Source of the DNA: Halorubrum halodurans | GTDB lineage: Archaea > Halobacteriota > Halobacteria > Halobacteriales > Haloferacaceae | Reading direction: 5' to 3' | Length of the DNA stretch: 32,595 nt | Assembly: GCF_002252985.1 (NCBI RefSeq) | Contig: NZ_NHPJ01000103.1 | Coordinates: forward strand, 26,889 to 59,483 | Shown here: in pieces, positions 15,673 to 22,519 of the stretch | How the letters are laid out: each line of letters starts with the position of its first letter | How positions within the stretch are numbered: the first letter of the stretch is position 1 | Notes under the pieces: model-generated | The model's database searches: none | Told to the model about the DNA's origin: nothing | The model's input: the letters and a program-made list of their open reading frames with translations, nothing else | Made by a program: the position numbers and the translations under genes

Positions 15673-16605
15673 TCACCGATCGTCGCTCTCCTCGCTCAGC
15701 GCCTCCCCGTCGACCGGGACGAACTCCGGTCGCTCCTCGGCCTCCCGGAGCGCGCGAAGCCGGTCGCGGTACTCCTCGGAGCGGAACCGATCCGAGAGCC
15801 GCGCGTTGGCGACCATCGCGAACAGGAAGAGCCCGACGAGAAGGAACACGATCCCCATCGCGGGGCCGACGATGCTCCCCAGGTCCATGAGGAACGACGC
15901 GGCGAGGAGGGCGACGCCCGCGATCACCTGAACCGCCGCGACGATCTGGATGATCAGGTTGCCGAACTCGCCGGACCCCTCGGGAACCGTGTCGGGGTGC
16001 GGAAGCGACCAGTCCTCGGGCGGGTCGGCCACGTCGTACTCCTCCATCGCCGCGAGCGCGACGAGCGGCTCCACGTCCCGGAGCACCGTTCCGCGGCCGC
16101 TCACCTCGCCGCTCGGCCGGACGATCGCGTACCCCTCGTCGGAGTAGACGAGCACCCGCTCCTCGCCGTCCTCGCGGACGCGCTCTAGGAGGCCGAACAC
16201 CTCGCGGCGGGCGATCCGCGACTTGAGCTCCGACTCGACGCGGTCGAGCAGCCTGGATCCGGTGATCCACGTGTCGGGATCGAAGGCGGCGTCCCACTCC
16301 TCGGCGCTCATCCGGGCCATGTCGGCGGGGCCGAAGTCGTCGAAGTCGTACTCGGCGTCGACCCGCTCGCGGAGCTCGGCGAGCTCGTCGTCCGCGTCGG
16401 AGCCGTCGCTCGGGTCGGTCCGGTCGGCGGCTGCCCCGTCTTCGGGTCCGGACTCCCGGCCGGCGTCAGGGTCGTCGGTCCCGTCTCGCGGGGCGTCGAC
16501 GTCCGGACCGTCGGGGGTCTCGCGGGCCTCCCTCCCGCGCGTCCCGTCCTCGACGGCCTCCCCGTCTCGACCGTCCGGATCCGACCGCGTCGAGGTGTCC
16601 TCCAT
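15673..16605 (-). CDS. Membrane protein with acidic domain, cytochrome b cluster (DUF7319-like)
   Basis: A 310-residue protein that I recall as a haloarchaeal family (DUF7319) preceding the copper protein gene. Residues 1-85 are highly acidic and probably disordered. A soluble alpha/beta region at 85-205 contains RVLVYSDEGYAIVRPSGEVSGRG. Two adjacent transmembrane helices (about 220-265) are followed by a charged tail. No cofactor ligand pattern is visible. The ATG at 16605 has an AT-rich stretch about 29 bases upstream; a longer reading frame starts before that stretch and is less likely. It is separated from the copper gene by about 100 bases with a promoter, so it may be a separate unit. 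Confidence 0.75.
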   Translation of the reverse strand: MEDTSTRSDPDGRDGEAVEDGTRGREARETPDGPDVDAPRDGTDDPDAGRESGPEDGAAADRTDPSDGSDADDELAELRERVDAEYDFDDFGPADMARMSAEEWDAAFDPDTWITGSRLLDRVESELKSRIARREVFGLLERVREDGEERVLVYSDEGYAIVRPSGEVSGRGTVLRDVEPLVALAAMEEYDVADPPEDWSLPHPDTVPEGSGEFGNLIIQIVAAVQVIAGVALLAASFLMDLGSIVGPAMGIVFLLVGLFLFAMVANARLSDRFRSEEYRDRLRALREAEERPEFVPVDGEALSEESDDR

Positions 16606-16745
16606 CGCCCGGACGTACGCGCTCGCGAGGGTAACTCTTTTTCCTCCGGCGGCGGCCCCCCCGCCCGGTTCGTCGCGGGGACGACGCCGACGCGCTCCGG
16701 ACCGGACCGGACCGCCCGCGGATCGAGCCGCCCGCGGATCGGGGA

Positions 16746-16752
16746 GTTTTAC
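16746..16752 (+). promoter_or_regulatory. TATA-like box
   Basis: GTTTTAC centred about 27 bases before the ATG at 16776. It sits in a divergent intergenic region shared with the minus-strand gene that starts at 16605. Confidence 0.55.
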
Positions 16753-16775
16753 GCGCCCGAGACCCAACGAGGGTC

Positions 16776-17258
16776 ATGGTCGACGAGTCGGTCATCGCGG
16801 TGGCGGCCGGGCTGTCCGTGACGGCGAGCCTTCCGTTCCTCCTGTACGGCGCGTGGATCATGATCGACGCCGAGGTGGTGACGTGGAACGTGTTGACACA
16901 CCACCTCCGGTACATCCTCGTCGGGCTCCTGTTGACGACCGTGCCGGTCGCGACCTGGATGGTCCCGCGGATCCTCGGCCAGCTGTCGGGCGGCGCGGTG
17001 ATCCACGCCTTCTTCGGGCTTCAGGCGTACGCGCTGTTGACGTTCGCGCTCACCGGGATCGTCCGGATATTCCAGGCCAAGCGGGAGGCGGACGCCTACG
17101 AGGACCCCGACGTCGACATCGACGAGATCCACGAGGACATGGGCCACTGGCGGAGCCGGCTCCGCGTCGGCGTCGCCGGGTTCATGATCCTCTGGCTCTG
17201 CGCGTGGCTCTCCGGACTCTACCGGTTCTACAACCTCCACTTCGCACAGCTGGTGTAG
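16776..17258 (+). CDS. Four-helix membrane protein with conserved-looking histidines
   Basis: A 160-residue integral membrane protein with four hydrophobic segments (about residues 8-30, 45-63, 74-97, 130-150). His42 and His43 stand at the mouth of the second helix (THHLRY) and His77 at the start of the third (VIHAFFGLQAY). His119 and His124 are in the loop before the fourth, and His155 is near the end. Histidines at helix ends are what membrane b-type cytochromes use, so heme binding is possible but unproven. It matches a family I recall as DUF7321 from the neighbourhood of haloarchaeal cytochrome b clusters and is divergent from that cluster here. Leaderless start supported by its TATA-like box. 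Confidence 0.75.
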   Translation: MVDESVIAVAAGLSVTASLPFLLYGAWIMIDAEVVTWNVLTHHLRYILVGLLLTTVPVATWMVPRILGQLSGGAVIHAFFGLQAYALLTFALTGIVRIFQAKREADAYEDPDVDIDEIHEDMGHWRSRLRVGVAGFMILWLCAWLSGLYRFYNLHFAQLV

Positions 17259-17397
17259 TCGAGGCCCGTGCCCGCCGGGGGATCCCTCCCCGACCATCGG
17301 GGAGTGAATCTCCTCCGACCGCCGGGCCCGCCGTCGGCTCCCGCGAACCGTGACCCGACCGACAGGTTCAATCCCGGTTTGGCCCTAAGGGGGTATC

Positions 17398-18018
17398 GTG
17401 GCAGTTACCTTCGATCTCTTCGGCACGCTCGTCGACGTCGAGTATCCGACGGACCCGGCCGAGGTCGTCGCGCGCGAGCTCGAGTCGCGGGACGTCGCCG
17501 TTCCGGACGACTGGCACGTCGCGTACGGCGAGCGACACGTCGACGCCCCGGCGGGCGCGGAGACGCCCCTTCCGGCGCACGTGGCCGCGGCCCTCGACTC
17601 CCGCGGCGTCGACGCGCCCGACAACGTCGTCCGACACGCCGTCGTCGCCGCCTTCGACCCCGACGTCACGCGTCGCGAGAACGCGCTCGAGGCGGTCCGG
17701 GCGGCGGCCGAGCGCGGCCCGGTCGGGATCTATTCGAACTGTGCGGTCCCGGAGCTCGTCCCGCGAACGCTGATACGCGCGGGGCTTCGCGGGGAGTTCG
17801 ACGCGGTGACGACGAGCGTCGGCTGCGGCTGGCGGAAGCCGCACGCGAAGGCGTTCGAGGCCGCGGCCGAGGCGCTCGGCGTCGCGCCGTCCGCGCTGGT
17901 CCACGTCGGGGACGACCCGGCGACGGACGGCGGGATCGTCGACGTCGGCGGGCGCTTCCTCGACGTGACGGAGATCCCCCTCGAGGCGGTCGGCGGCGAG
18001 CTGGAGGCCGAGCCGTGA
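17398..18018 (+). CDS. HAD-superfamily hydrolase in cobalamin operon
   Basis: A 206-residue soluble hydrolase. HAD motif I is TFDLFGTL with the nucleophile at Asp6. The position two residues later, Asp in most phosphatases, is Phe, as in haloacid-dehalogenase-type members. Motif II is IYSNCAV, motif III the Lys in RKPHAKAF, motif IV VGDDPATD. The GTG start has a TTCAAT box 28 bases upstream and its stop overlaps the cbiB start (GTGA), so it heads the cbiB-cobS-cobY operon. No alpha-ribazole phosphatase (CobC or CobZ) is visible in the window, so this enzyme is a candidate for that step. The missing second Asp argues for caution. Confidence 0.85.
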   Translation: MAVTFDLFGTLVDVEYPTDPAEVVARELESRDVAVPDDWHVAYGERHVDAPAGAETPLPAHVAAALDSRGVDAPDNVVRHAVVAAFDPDVTRRENALEAVRAAAERGPVGIYSNCAVPELVPRTLIRAGLRGEFDAVTTSVGCGWRKPHAKAFEAAAEALGVAPSALVHVGDDPATDGGIVDVGGRFLDVTEIPLEAVGGELEAEP

Positions 18019-18971
18019 CGCTCGCGGCGGCCGGCGCGCTCGCGCTCGCCGCCGCCCTCGACCGGACCCTCTCGGAGCCGCCCGCCCGCCTCCACCCCGT
18101 CGCGTGGCTCGGCCGCGGCGTCGCCGCGCTCGACGCCCGTCTCCCCGACGCTCCCGCCGTCGGCGTCGGGTTCGCGGCCGTCCTCCCCGTCGCCTTCGCC
18201 GCCCTCCTCGCCGCGCCCGTCGCCGCGGCCGGCGTGATCTCCCCCGCTCCCGCTTTCGCCGCCGCGGCCGCGAGCCTCGTCCTCTTCGCCTGCTCCAGCC
18301 ACCGGATGCTCCTCGCGGTCGCGCGCGACGTGATCGACCTCGCCGACCGCGACCTCGACGCGGCGCGCCGCGAGCTTCGCGCGCTCGCGGGCCGGGACGC
18401 GACGGAGCTTTCGGCCGACCACGTCCGGTCCGCCGCCGTCGAGAGCGCGGCGGAGAACCTCGCCGACGGCCTGATCGCGCCGCTTCTCGGCTTCGTCGCC
18501 GGGGCCGCGGTCGGCGCGGTCGCGGGGCTCCCGCCGGCGGGCGGACTCGCCGTCGCCGCCGGCGCGGCCGCCTGGGTCAAGGGCGTCAACACGCTCGACT
18601 CGATGCTCGGGTACCGCGACCGGCGGGCCGGCCGGGCGCCCGCGCGGCTCGACGACGCCGTCATGTGGCTCCCGGCGCGGGCGACCGCGCTCCTGATCCT
18701 CGCGGCCGGCGGGGGGCGGGCCGCGACTGAATCCGCCTCGGGCCTCCGGCGGACTCGGTCGGCGGCTCGCGTCCCCGACTCGCCGAACTCCGGCTGGCCC
18801 ATGGGGTCGCTCGCGGCGGTCCTCGGCGTGCGGCTTGCGAAGCCGGAGACGTACACGCTCCTCCCGGCGGAGGAGCTTCCCACCGCGTCGGAGGCGCGGA
18901 CCGGCGTGGAGGTCGTCTCGCGGGCCGGCTGGCTCGGGATCGGCGTCGCGGGGGTGTCGCTGGCGCTGTGA
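18015..18971 (+). CDS. cbiB: Cobinamide-phosphate synthase CbiB
   Basis: Membrane enzyme that attaches the aminopropanol (phosphate) arm to adenosyl-cobyric acid, giving adenosylcobinamide (phosphate). At 318 residues it has the normal length. It shows the family motifs PPARLHPVAWLGR near the N-terminus, VRSAAVESAAENLADGLIAP in the middle, WVKGVNTLDSMLGYRD, and a C-terminal GSLAAVLGVRLAKPETYTL. Several hydrophobic segments rich in Ala and Val are present. The GTG start overlaps the stop of the HAD gene by four bases and its own stop overlaps the cobS start in the same way (GTGA), so the operon is translationally coupled. Nothing suggests loss of function. Confidence 0.94.
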   Translation: MTLAAAGALALAAALDRTLSEPPARLHPVAWLGRGVAALDARLPDAPAVGVGFAAVLPVAFAALLAAPVAAAGVISPAPAFAAAAASLVLFACSSHRMLLAVARDVIDLADRDLDAARRELRALAGRDATELSADHVRSAAVESAAENLADGLIAPLLGFVAGAAVGAVAGLPPAGGLAVAAGAAAWVKGVNTLDSMLGYRDRRAGRAPARLDDAVMWLPARATALLILAAGGGRAATESASGLRRTRSAARVPDSPNSGWPMGSLAAVLGVRLAKPETYTLLPAEELPTASEARTGVEVVSRAGWLGIGVAGVSLAL

Positions 18972-19855
18972 CGGGGAGCGACGGCGATGTCGGCCGCGAC
19001 CGGCCCGACGGTGACGACTCCGCCGACTCCGCCGACTCCGCCGACGTCGCCGCCGGCGACCCTGCTGGCGCCGCGCTGCCGCCCCGCCCGATCCCCGCGT
19101 TGCGGGGCGCGTTCACGTTTCTGACGCGGGTGCCGGTTCCGGGAGCCGCCCCCGCGGACTGGCACGCGTTCCGGCGGTCCCCCTGGACGTTCCCGGCGGT
19201 CGGCGCGGTCGTCGGCGCGGTCGCGGGGTTCGCCTTCCTCGCGCCCTCCCCGTGGACCGCCGCGGCGGCCTACCTCCTCGCGATCTACCTGCTCACCGGG
19301 GTCACCCACGCTGACGGGCTCGCGGACCTCGGCGACGCGATCGCCGCACACGACCCCGACCGGCGGCTCGCCGTCCTGAAGGACGCCGACCTCGGCGTGG
19401 GCGGCGCGCTCGCGCTCGCGGTCACGCTGCTCGCGACGACCCTCGGCGTGCTCGCGCTCGCGACCGGGTTCGCCGGCGGCGGCGTGCTCGTCGGGGGCGC
19501 CGCGTTCCGGATCGTCCTCGCGGCCGAGGTCGGCGCGAAGGCGGGGATGGCGACGCTCGCCTGCCTCGGGACGCCCGCCCACGAGGGGTTGGGGTCGGCG
19601 GTCGTCGGCGAGGTCGGCCCCCGGTCGCTGGTGCCGGTCGCGGCCGTGTCGGTGCCCGTCCTGCTCGCGGCCCCGCCCGGCGCGCTCCCCTCGCTCGCGG
19701 CGGCGCTGCTCGCGGGACCGGCCGTCGCCCTTCTCCTCCTCGTCCGGGTGCGTCCCTGGCTCGGCGGGGCGAGCGGCGACGTGCTCGGCGCGGCGAACGA
19801 ACTCGGGCGCGCGGTCGCCCTCCACGCGGGGGTGATGGCGTGGGCGATCGCGTGA
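18968..19855 (+). CDS. cobS: Cobalamin synthase CobS
   Basis: Adenosylcobinamide-GDP ribazoletransferase, which joins activated cobinamide to alpha-ribazole (phosphate) in the cytoplasmic membrane and completes the nucleotide loop. The 295-residue protein carries AFTFLTRVPVPG near residue 48 and the signature LTGVTHADGLADLGDA, equivalent to the HxDGLAD motif that binds Mg and substrate. Multiple hydrophobic helices follow. The first 40 residues are an acidic, low-complexity extension with Ser-Ala-Asp three times in a row, from a 9-bp DNA repeat; it is not part of the CobS core. The GTG start overlaps the cbiB stop, and the stop overlaps the cobY start (GTGA). Confidence 0.94.
   Translation: MTGSDGDVGRDRPDGDDSADSADSADVAAGDPAGAALPPRPIPALRGAFTFLTRVPVPGAAPADWHAFRRSPWTFPAVGAVVGAVAGFAFLAPSPWTAAAAYLLAIYLLTGVTHADGLADLGDAIAAHDPDRRLAVLKDADLGVGGALALAVTLLATTLGVLALATGFAGGGVLVGGAAFRIVLAAEVGAKAGMATLACLGTPAHEGLGSAVVGEVGPRSLVPVAAVSVPVLLAAPPGALPSLAAALLAGPAVALLLLVRVRPWLGGASGDVLGAANELGRAVALHAGVMAWAIA
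19016..19042 (+). repeat. Three tandem 9-bp repeats in cobS
   Basis: GACTCCGCC occurs three times in a row, followed by a degenerate fourth unit, GACGTCGCC. It encodes Asp-Ser-Ala units in the acidic N-terminal extension. Confidence 0.9.
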
Positions 19856-20514
19856 GCGACGTCGGGCCGGGAACCGGCCTCCCGGCCGTCCTCCTCTGTG
19901 GCGGGCGCGGGACGCGACTCGGCGGCGACGCGGAGAAGCCGCTGGTCGAGGTCGGCGGGCGGCCGATGGTCGCGCGCGTCCTCGACGCGCTGGCAGCCGC
20001 GCGGATCGCCCGCGTCGTCGCCGTCGCGTCGCCACACGCGCCGGACACCCGCCGCGCGCTCCGGGGCGAACTCGCCGAGGAGGCGGGGGTTCCGTGTGCC
20101 GTCCTCGACGGGGGCGGGGAGGGATACGTCGCCGACCTCGGGGTCGGCCTCTCGGCGGTCGACGGCCCGGCCGTCACCGTCGCGGCCGACCTCCCGCTGC
20201 TCCGCGGTCGCGACGTGGACGACGCCGTCGACGCGGCGGTCCCCTCGACGGAGGGGCCGTCGCCCGGAGGCGCCGCCCCCGACGACCCCGTCCGGTCGGT
20301 GACGGTCTGCGTGCCGGCCGCGTACAAGCGCGAGCTCGGCGCCAGCGTCGACTCGTCGGTCGACCACGCGGGAACGCCCGTCGAGCCGACCGGGCTGAAC
20401 GTCGTGGGCGACGGCCCGGACCGGACCGTCGTCCGCGAGCGGGACTCCCTCGCGGTCAACGTCAACCGACCGAGCGACCTCACGCTCGCCCGCCGGATCG
20501 TCGACGATCGATAG
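19852..20514 (+). CDS. cobY: Adenosylcobinamide-phosphate guanylyltransferase CobY
   Basis: Archaeal enzyme that transfers GMP from GTP to adenosylcobinamide phosphate, replacing the bacterial CobU. It is a small MobA-like nucleotidyltransferase of 220 residues. The nucleotide-binding loop LLCGGRGTRLGG is followed by KPLVEVGGRPM, and the metal-binding Asp lies in TVAADLPLL. The C-terminal VNVNRPSDLTLAR is typical of the family. The GTG at 19852 overlaps the cobS stop by four bases, like the other joints of this operon, so I prefer it to an in-frame GTG twelve bases earlier. Cytosolic. An acidic loop around residues 130-150 is longer than in methanogens. Confidence 0.93.
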   Translation: MSDVGPGTGLPAVLLCGGRGTRLGGDAEKPLVEVGGRPMVARVLDALAAARIARVVAVASPHAPDTRRALRGELAEEAGVPCAVLDGGGEGYVADLGVGLSAVDGPAVTVAADLPLLRGRDVDDAVDAAVPSTEGPSPGGAAPDDPVRSVTVCVPAAYKRELGASVDSSVDHAGTPVEPTGLNVVGDGPDRTVVRERDSLAVNVNRPSDLTLARRIVDDR

Positions 20515-20553
20515 GCTCGGGACGGATTCCTCGGGATCACGAGTTCGGAGAGG

Positions 20554-20560
20554 GATTTTT
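20554..20560 (+). promoter_or_regulatory. TATA-like box of the cobD-cbiZ pair
   Basis: GATTTTT centred about 28 bases before the ATG at 20585, indicating a separate leaderless transcript for cobD and cbiZ. Confidence 0.6.
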
Positions 20561-20584
20561 GGCCTTCGCGCTTGGATCGGTACC

Positions 20585-21592
20585 ATGGACGTAGAGGCGT
20601 TGGACGACGTCGGTCGGGTGCCCCACGGGGGGGCCACGGACCCCGGCGTGATCGACTTCAGCGCGAACACGAACCCGGAGACGCCTCCGGGCGTGACGGC
20701 CGTATACGACTCGGCGCTCTCGGCCTCGGCGAGGTATCCGGCGGACGACTACGCGGCCTTCCGCGCCGCCGCCGCCGACTACGTCGGCTGTGCCCCCGCC
20801 GAGGTGATCCCGACGTCGGGCGCGATGGCCGGGATGCGGCTGCTGTTCGCGGTCGCGCTCGACGACGGGGACTCCGCCGTCGTCCCCGAGCCCTCCTTCG
20901 GCGAGTACGCCCGCGAGATTCGCCTCCAGGGCGGCCGGCCGGTGCCGGCCGCCCACGACGCGATCCTCGACGTCGACCCGACGGACCACGCGCTCGTCGT
21001 CGTCTGTACGCCGAACAACCCGACCGGAGAGCTCGCCGATCGCGACGACCTTCTCGAGTTCGCCGTGCGCTGTCGGGCGGCCGGAACGACGCTGTTCGTC
21101 GACGAGGCGTTCCTCGATTTCACCCCCCAGCGGTCGCTCGCCGGCGAGCCGGGCGTCGTCGTCGCGCGCTCGCTCACGAAGGTGTTCGGGCTCCCCGGCC
21201 TGCGCGCCGGCTTCCTCGTCGCGACGGGGACGCTCCGCGACCGGCTCGACCGCGGGCGGCTCCCGTGGGGGCTGTCGACGCCGGCGGCCGCGGTCGGCAC
21301 CCACTGTCTCCGTCGAACCGGCTTCGTCGAGCGAACGCGCGAGCGCGTCGCCGTCGAGCGCGCTCGCGTCCGCGACCGCCTCGAGGCCCGGTGGGAGGTG
21401 TACCCCTCCGACGCGCCGTTCCTCCTCTTCGATACGGGGGACGACGACCCCGACGCCGTGCTCGCGGCCGCCAGGGAGCGGGGGATCGTCCTGCGGGACG
21501 CGCGGTCGTTCCCGCGGCTCGACGACCACCTGCGGACGGCGATCCGTCGGCCACGGGAGAACGACCGCCTCCTCGACGCGCTCGGCGTATGA
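20585..21592 (+). CDS. cobD: PLP enzyme CobD-like (threonine-phosphate decarboxylase)
   Basis: A 335-residue fold-type I PLP enzyme of the histidinol-phosphate aminotransferase group. The internal aldimine Lys199 lies in SLTKVFGLPGLRAGF, and the PLP-contacting stretches CTPNNPTGEL and FVDEAFLDF are present. The N-terminal motif IDFSANTNPETPP is characteristic of CobD, which decarboxylates L-threonine-O-3-phosphate to aminopropanol phosphate, the side arm used by CbiB. The neighbouring cbiZ, and cobY before it, support CobD rather than HisC. Its stop overlaps the cbiZ start (ATGA). Substrate is assigned from context and the N-terminal motif; activity on histidinol phosphate cannot be excluded. 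Confidence 0.88.
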   Translation: MDVEALDDVGRVPHGGATDPGVIDFSANTNPETPPGVTAVYDSALSASARYPADDYAAFRAAAADYVGCAPAEVIPTSGAMAGMRLLFAVALDDGDSAVVPEPSFGEYAREIRLQGGRPVPAAHDAILDVDPTDHALVVVCTPNNPTGELADRDDLLEFAVRCRAAGTTLFVDEAFLDFTPQRSLAGEPGVVVARSLTKVFGLPGLRAGFLVATGTLRDRLDRGRLPWGLSTPAAAVGTHCLRRTGFVERTRERVAVERARVRDRLEARWEVYPSDAPFLLFDTGDDDPDAVLAAARERGIVLRDARSFPRLDDHLRTAIRRPRENDRLLDALGV

Positions 21593-22506
21593 GTCCCCCT
21601 CCGCACGCGTTCCGCGCCGAGGTCGCCGACGGCGTCTGTCGGTTCCGGCGGCCACGCGGCCCGACGCGCTTCCTCTCGACCGGGTTCGACGGCGGGGTCC
21701 GGGTCGCCGACGCCGCCCACAACGTGACCGTCACGGAGGGGTGGGACGACGCGGAGCGCCGCGACCTCCGCGAGTACGCCGACGGCCGGGTCCGGGACGC
21801 CGGCTTCGAGGCGGGAGGCGGCGGGGCGAGCGGCGATCGTCCCGTCGCTCCCGCGCTGCTGACCGGGGTCGACCAGCGACACGCCCGGATCGCGCGACTC
21901 GACGGAGCGACCGTGGTCGCCACCGCGGGCGTCTCGAACCCGGCCGCGCTGCCCGTCACGGGCGTGGCTGGCGACACCGTCGACGACCGGTCCGCCGGCG
22001 TCGACGCCGGTACCGCCGGCGACACTACCGGCCGAAACGACGTCGCCGGGGACGACGCCGGCGACGACGCGCCCCCGCCCGGCACCGTCAACCTCCTCGT
22101 CGGCACGGCGCGGGCGCTCGAGCCCGGCGCGCTCGCGAACCTCGTCGCGGTCGCCGCCGAGGCGAAGGCGGCGACGCTGCTCGCGACGGTCGGGTTCCCC
22201 GGCACGACGAGCGACGCGATCGTCGTCGGCTGCCCGGCCGACGCCGGTTCGGGAGGTCCGGCGGCCGACGACCGGGAGCCGGCCGCCTTCTCCGGCGCCG
22301 CCACCGCCGTCGGGTCGGCGGTCCGCGCGTGCGTCCGAGACGCGGTCCGCGCCTCGCTCGCCTCGCGGTACGGAACCGACCTCGGGGACGCGCCGGCGTC
22401 GGTCGCGGACGCCGAGTACGGCGTCCTGACCGACCGGGCGGCACGCGTCTCGACTCCGGCCGCCCGAGACCCGGCCGCCGGGGGGACGGCGTCGCCCGAT
22501 CGGTAG
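21589..22506 (+). CDS. cbiZ: Adenosylcobinamide amidohydrolase CbiZ
   Basis: Salvage enzyme that cleaves the aminopropanol arm from adenosylcobinamide, or from foreign cobamides, to return adenosylcobyric acid to the pathway; typical of archaea. The 305-residue protein has the family stretches FLSTGFDGGVRVADAAHNVTV and TGVDQRHARIARLDGATVVATAGVSNP. Later come TVNLLVGTARALEPGALANLVAVAAEAKAATL (given here as a motif region, residues 166-197) and SDAIVVGCP. An acidic, low-complexity insert of about 40 residues (125-165) interrupts the domain. The ATG overlaps the cobD stop by four bases. Transcription converges with the kinase-like gene, with 13 bases between the stops. Confidence 0.92.
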   Translation: MSPPPHAFRAEVADGVCRFRRPRGPTRFLSTGFDGGVRVADAAHNVTVTEGWDDAERRDLREYADGRVRDAGFEAGGGGASGDRPVAPALLTGVDQRHARIARLDGATVVATAGVSNPAALPVTGVAGDTVDDRSAGVDAGTAGDTTGRNDVAGDDAGDDAPPPGTVNLLVGTARALEPGALANLVAVAAEAKAATLLATVGFPGTTSDAIVVGCPADAGSGGPAADDREPAAFSGAATAVGSAVRACVRDAVRASLASRYGTDLGDAPASVADAEYGVLTDRAARVSTPAARDPAAGGTASPDR

Positions 22507-22519
22507 GGGTCGACGACCG

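Noticed and set aside
17259..17397. Possible cobalamin riboswitch before the second cobalamin operon
   Set aside because: The gap is only 139 bases, shows no recognisable B12-box, and a promoter box just before the GTG implies a leaderless mRNA with no room for a riboswitch.
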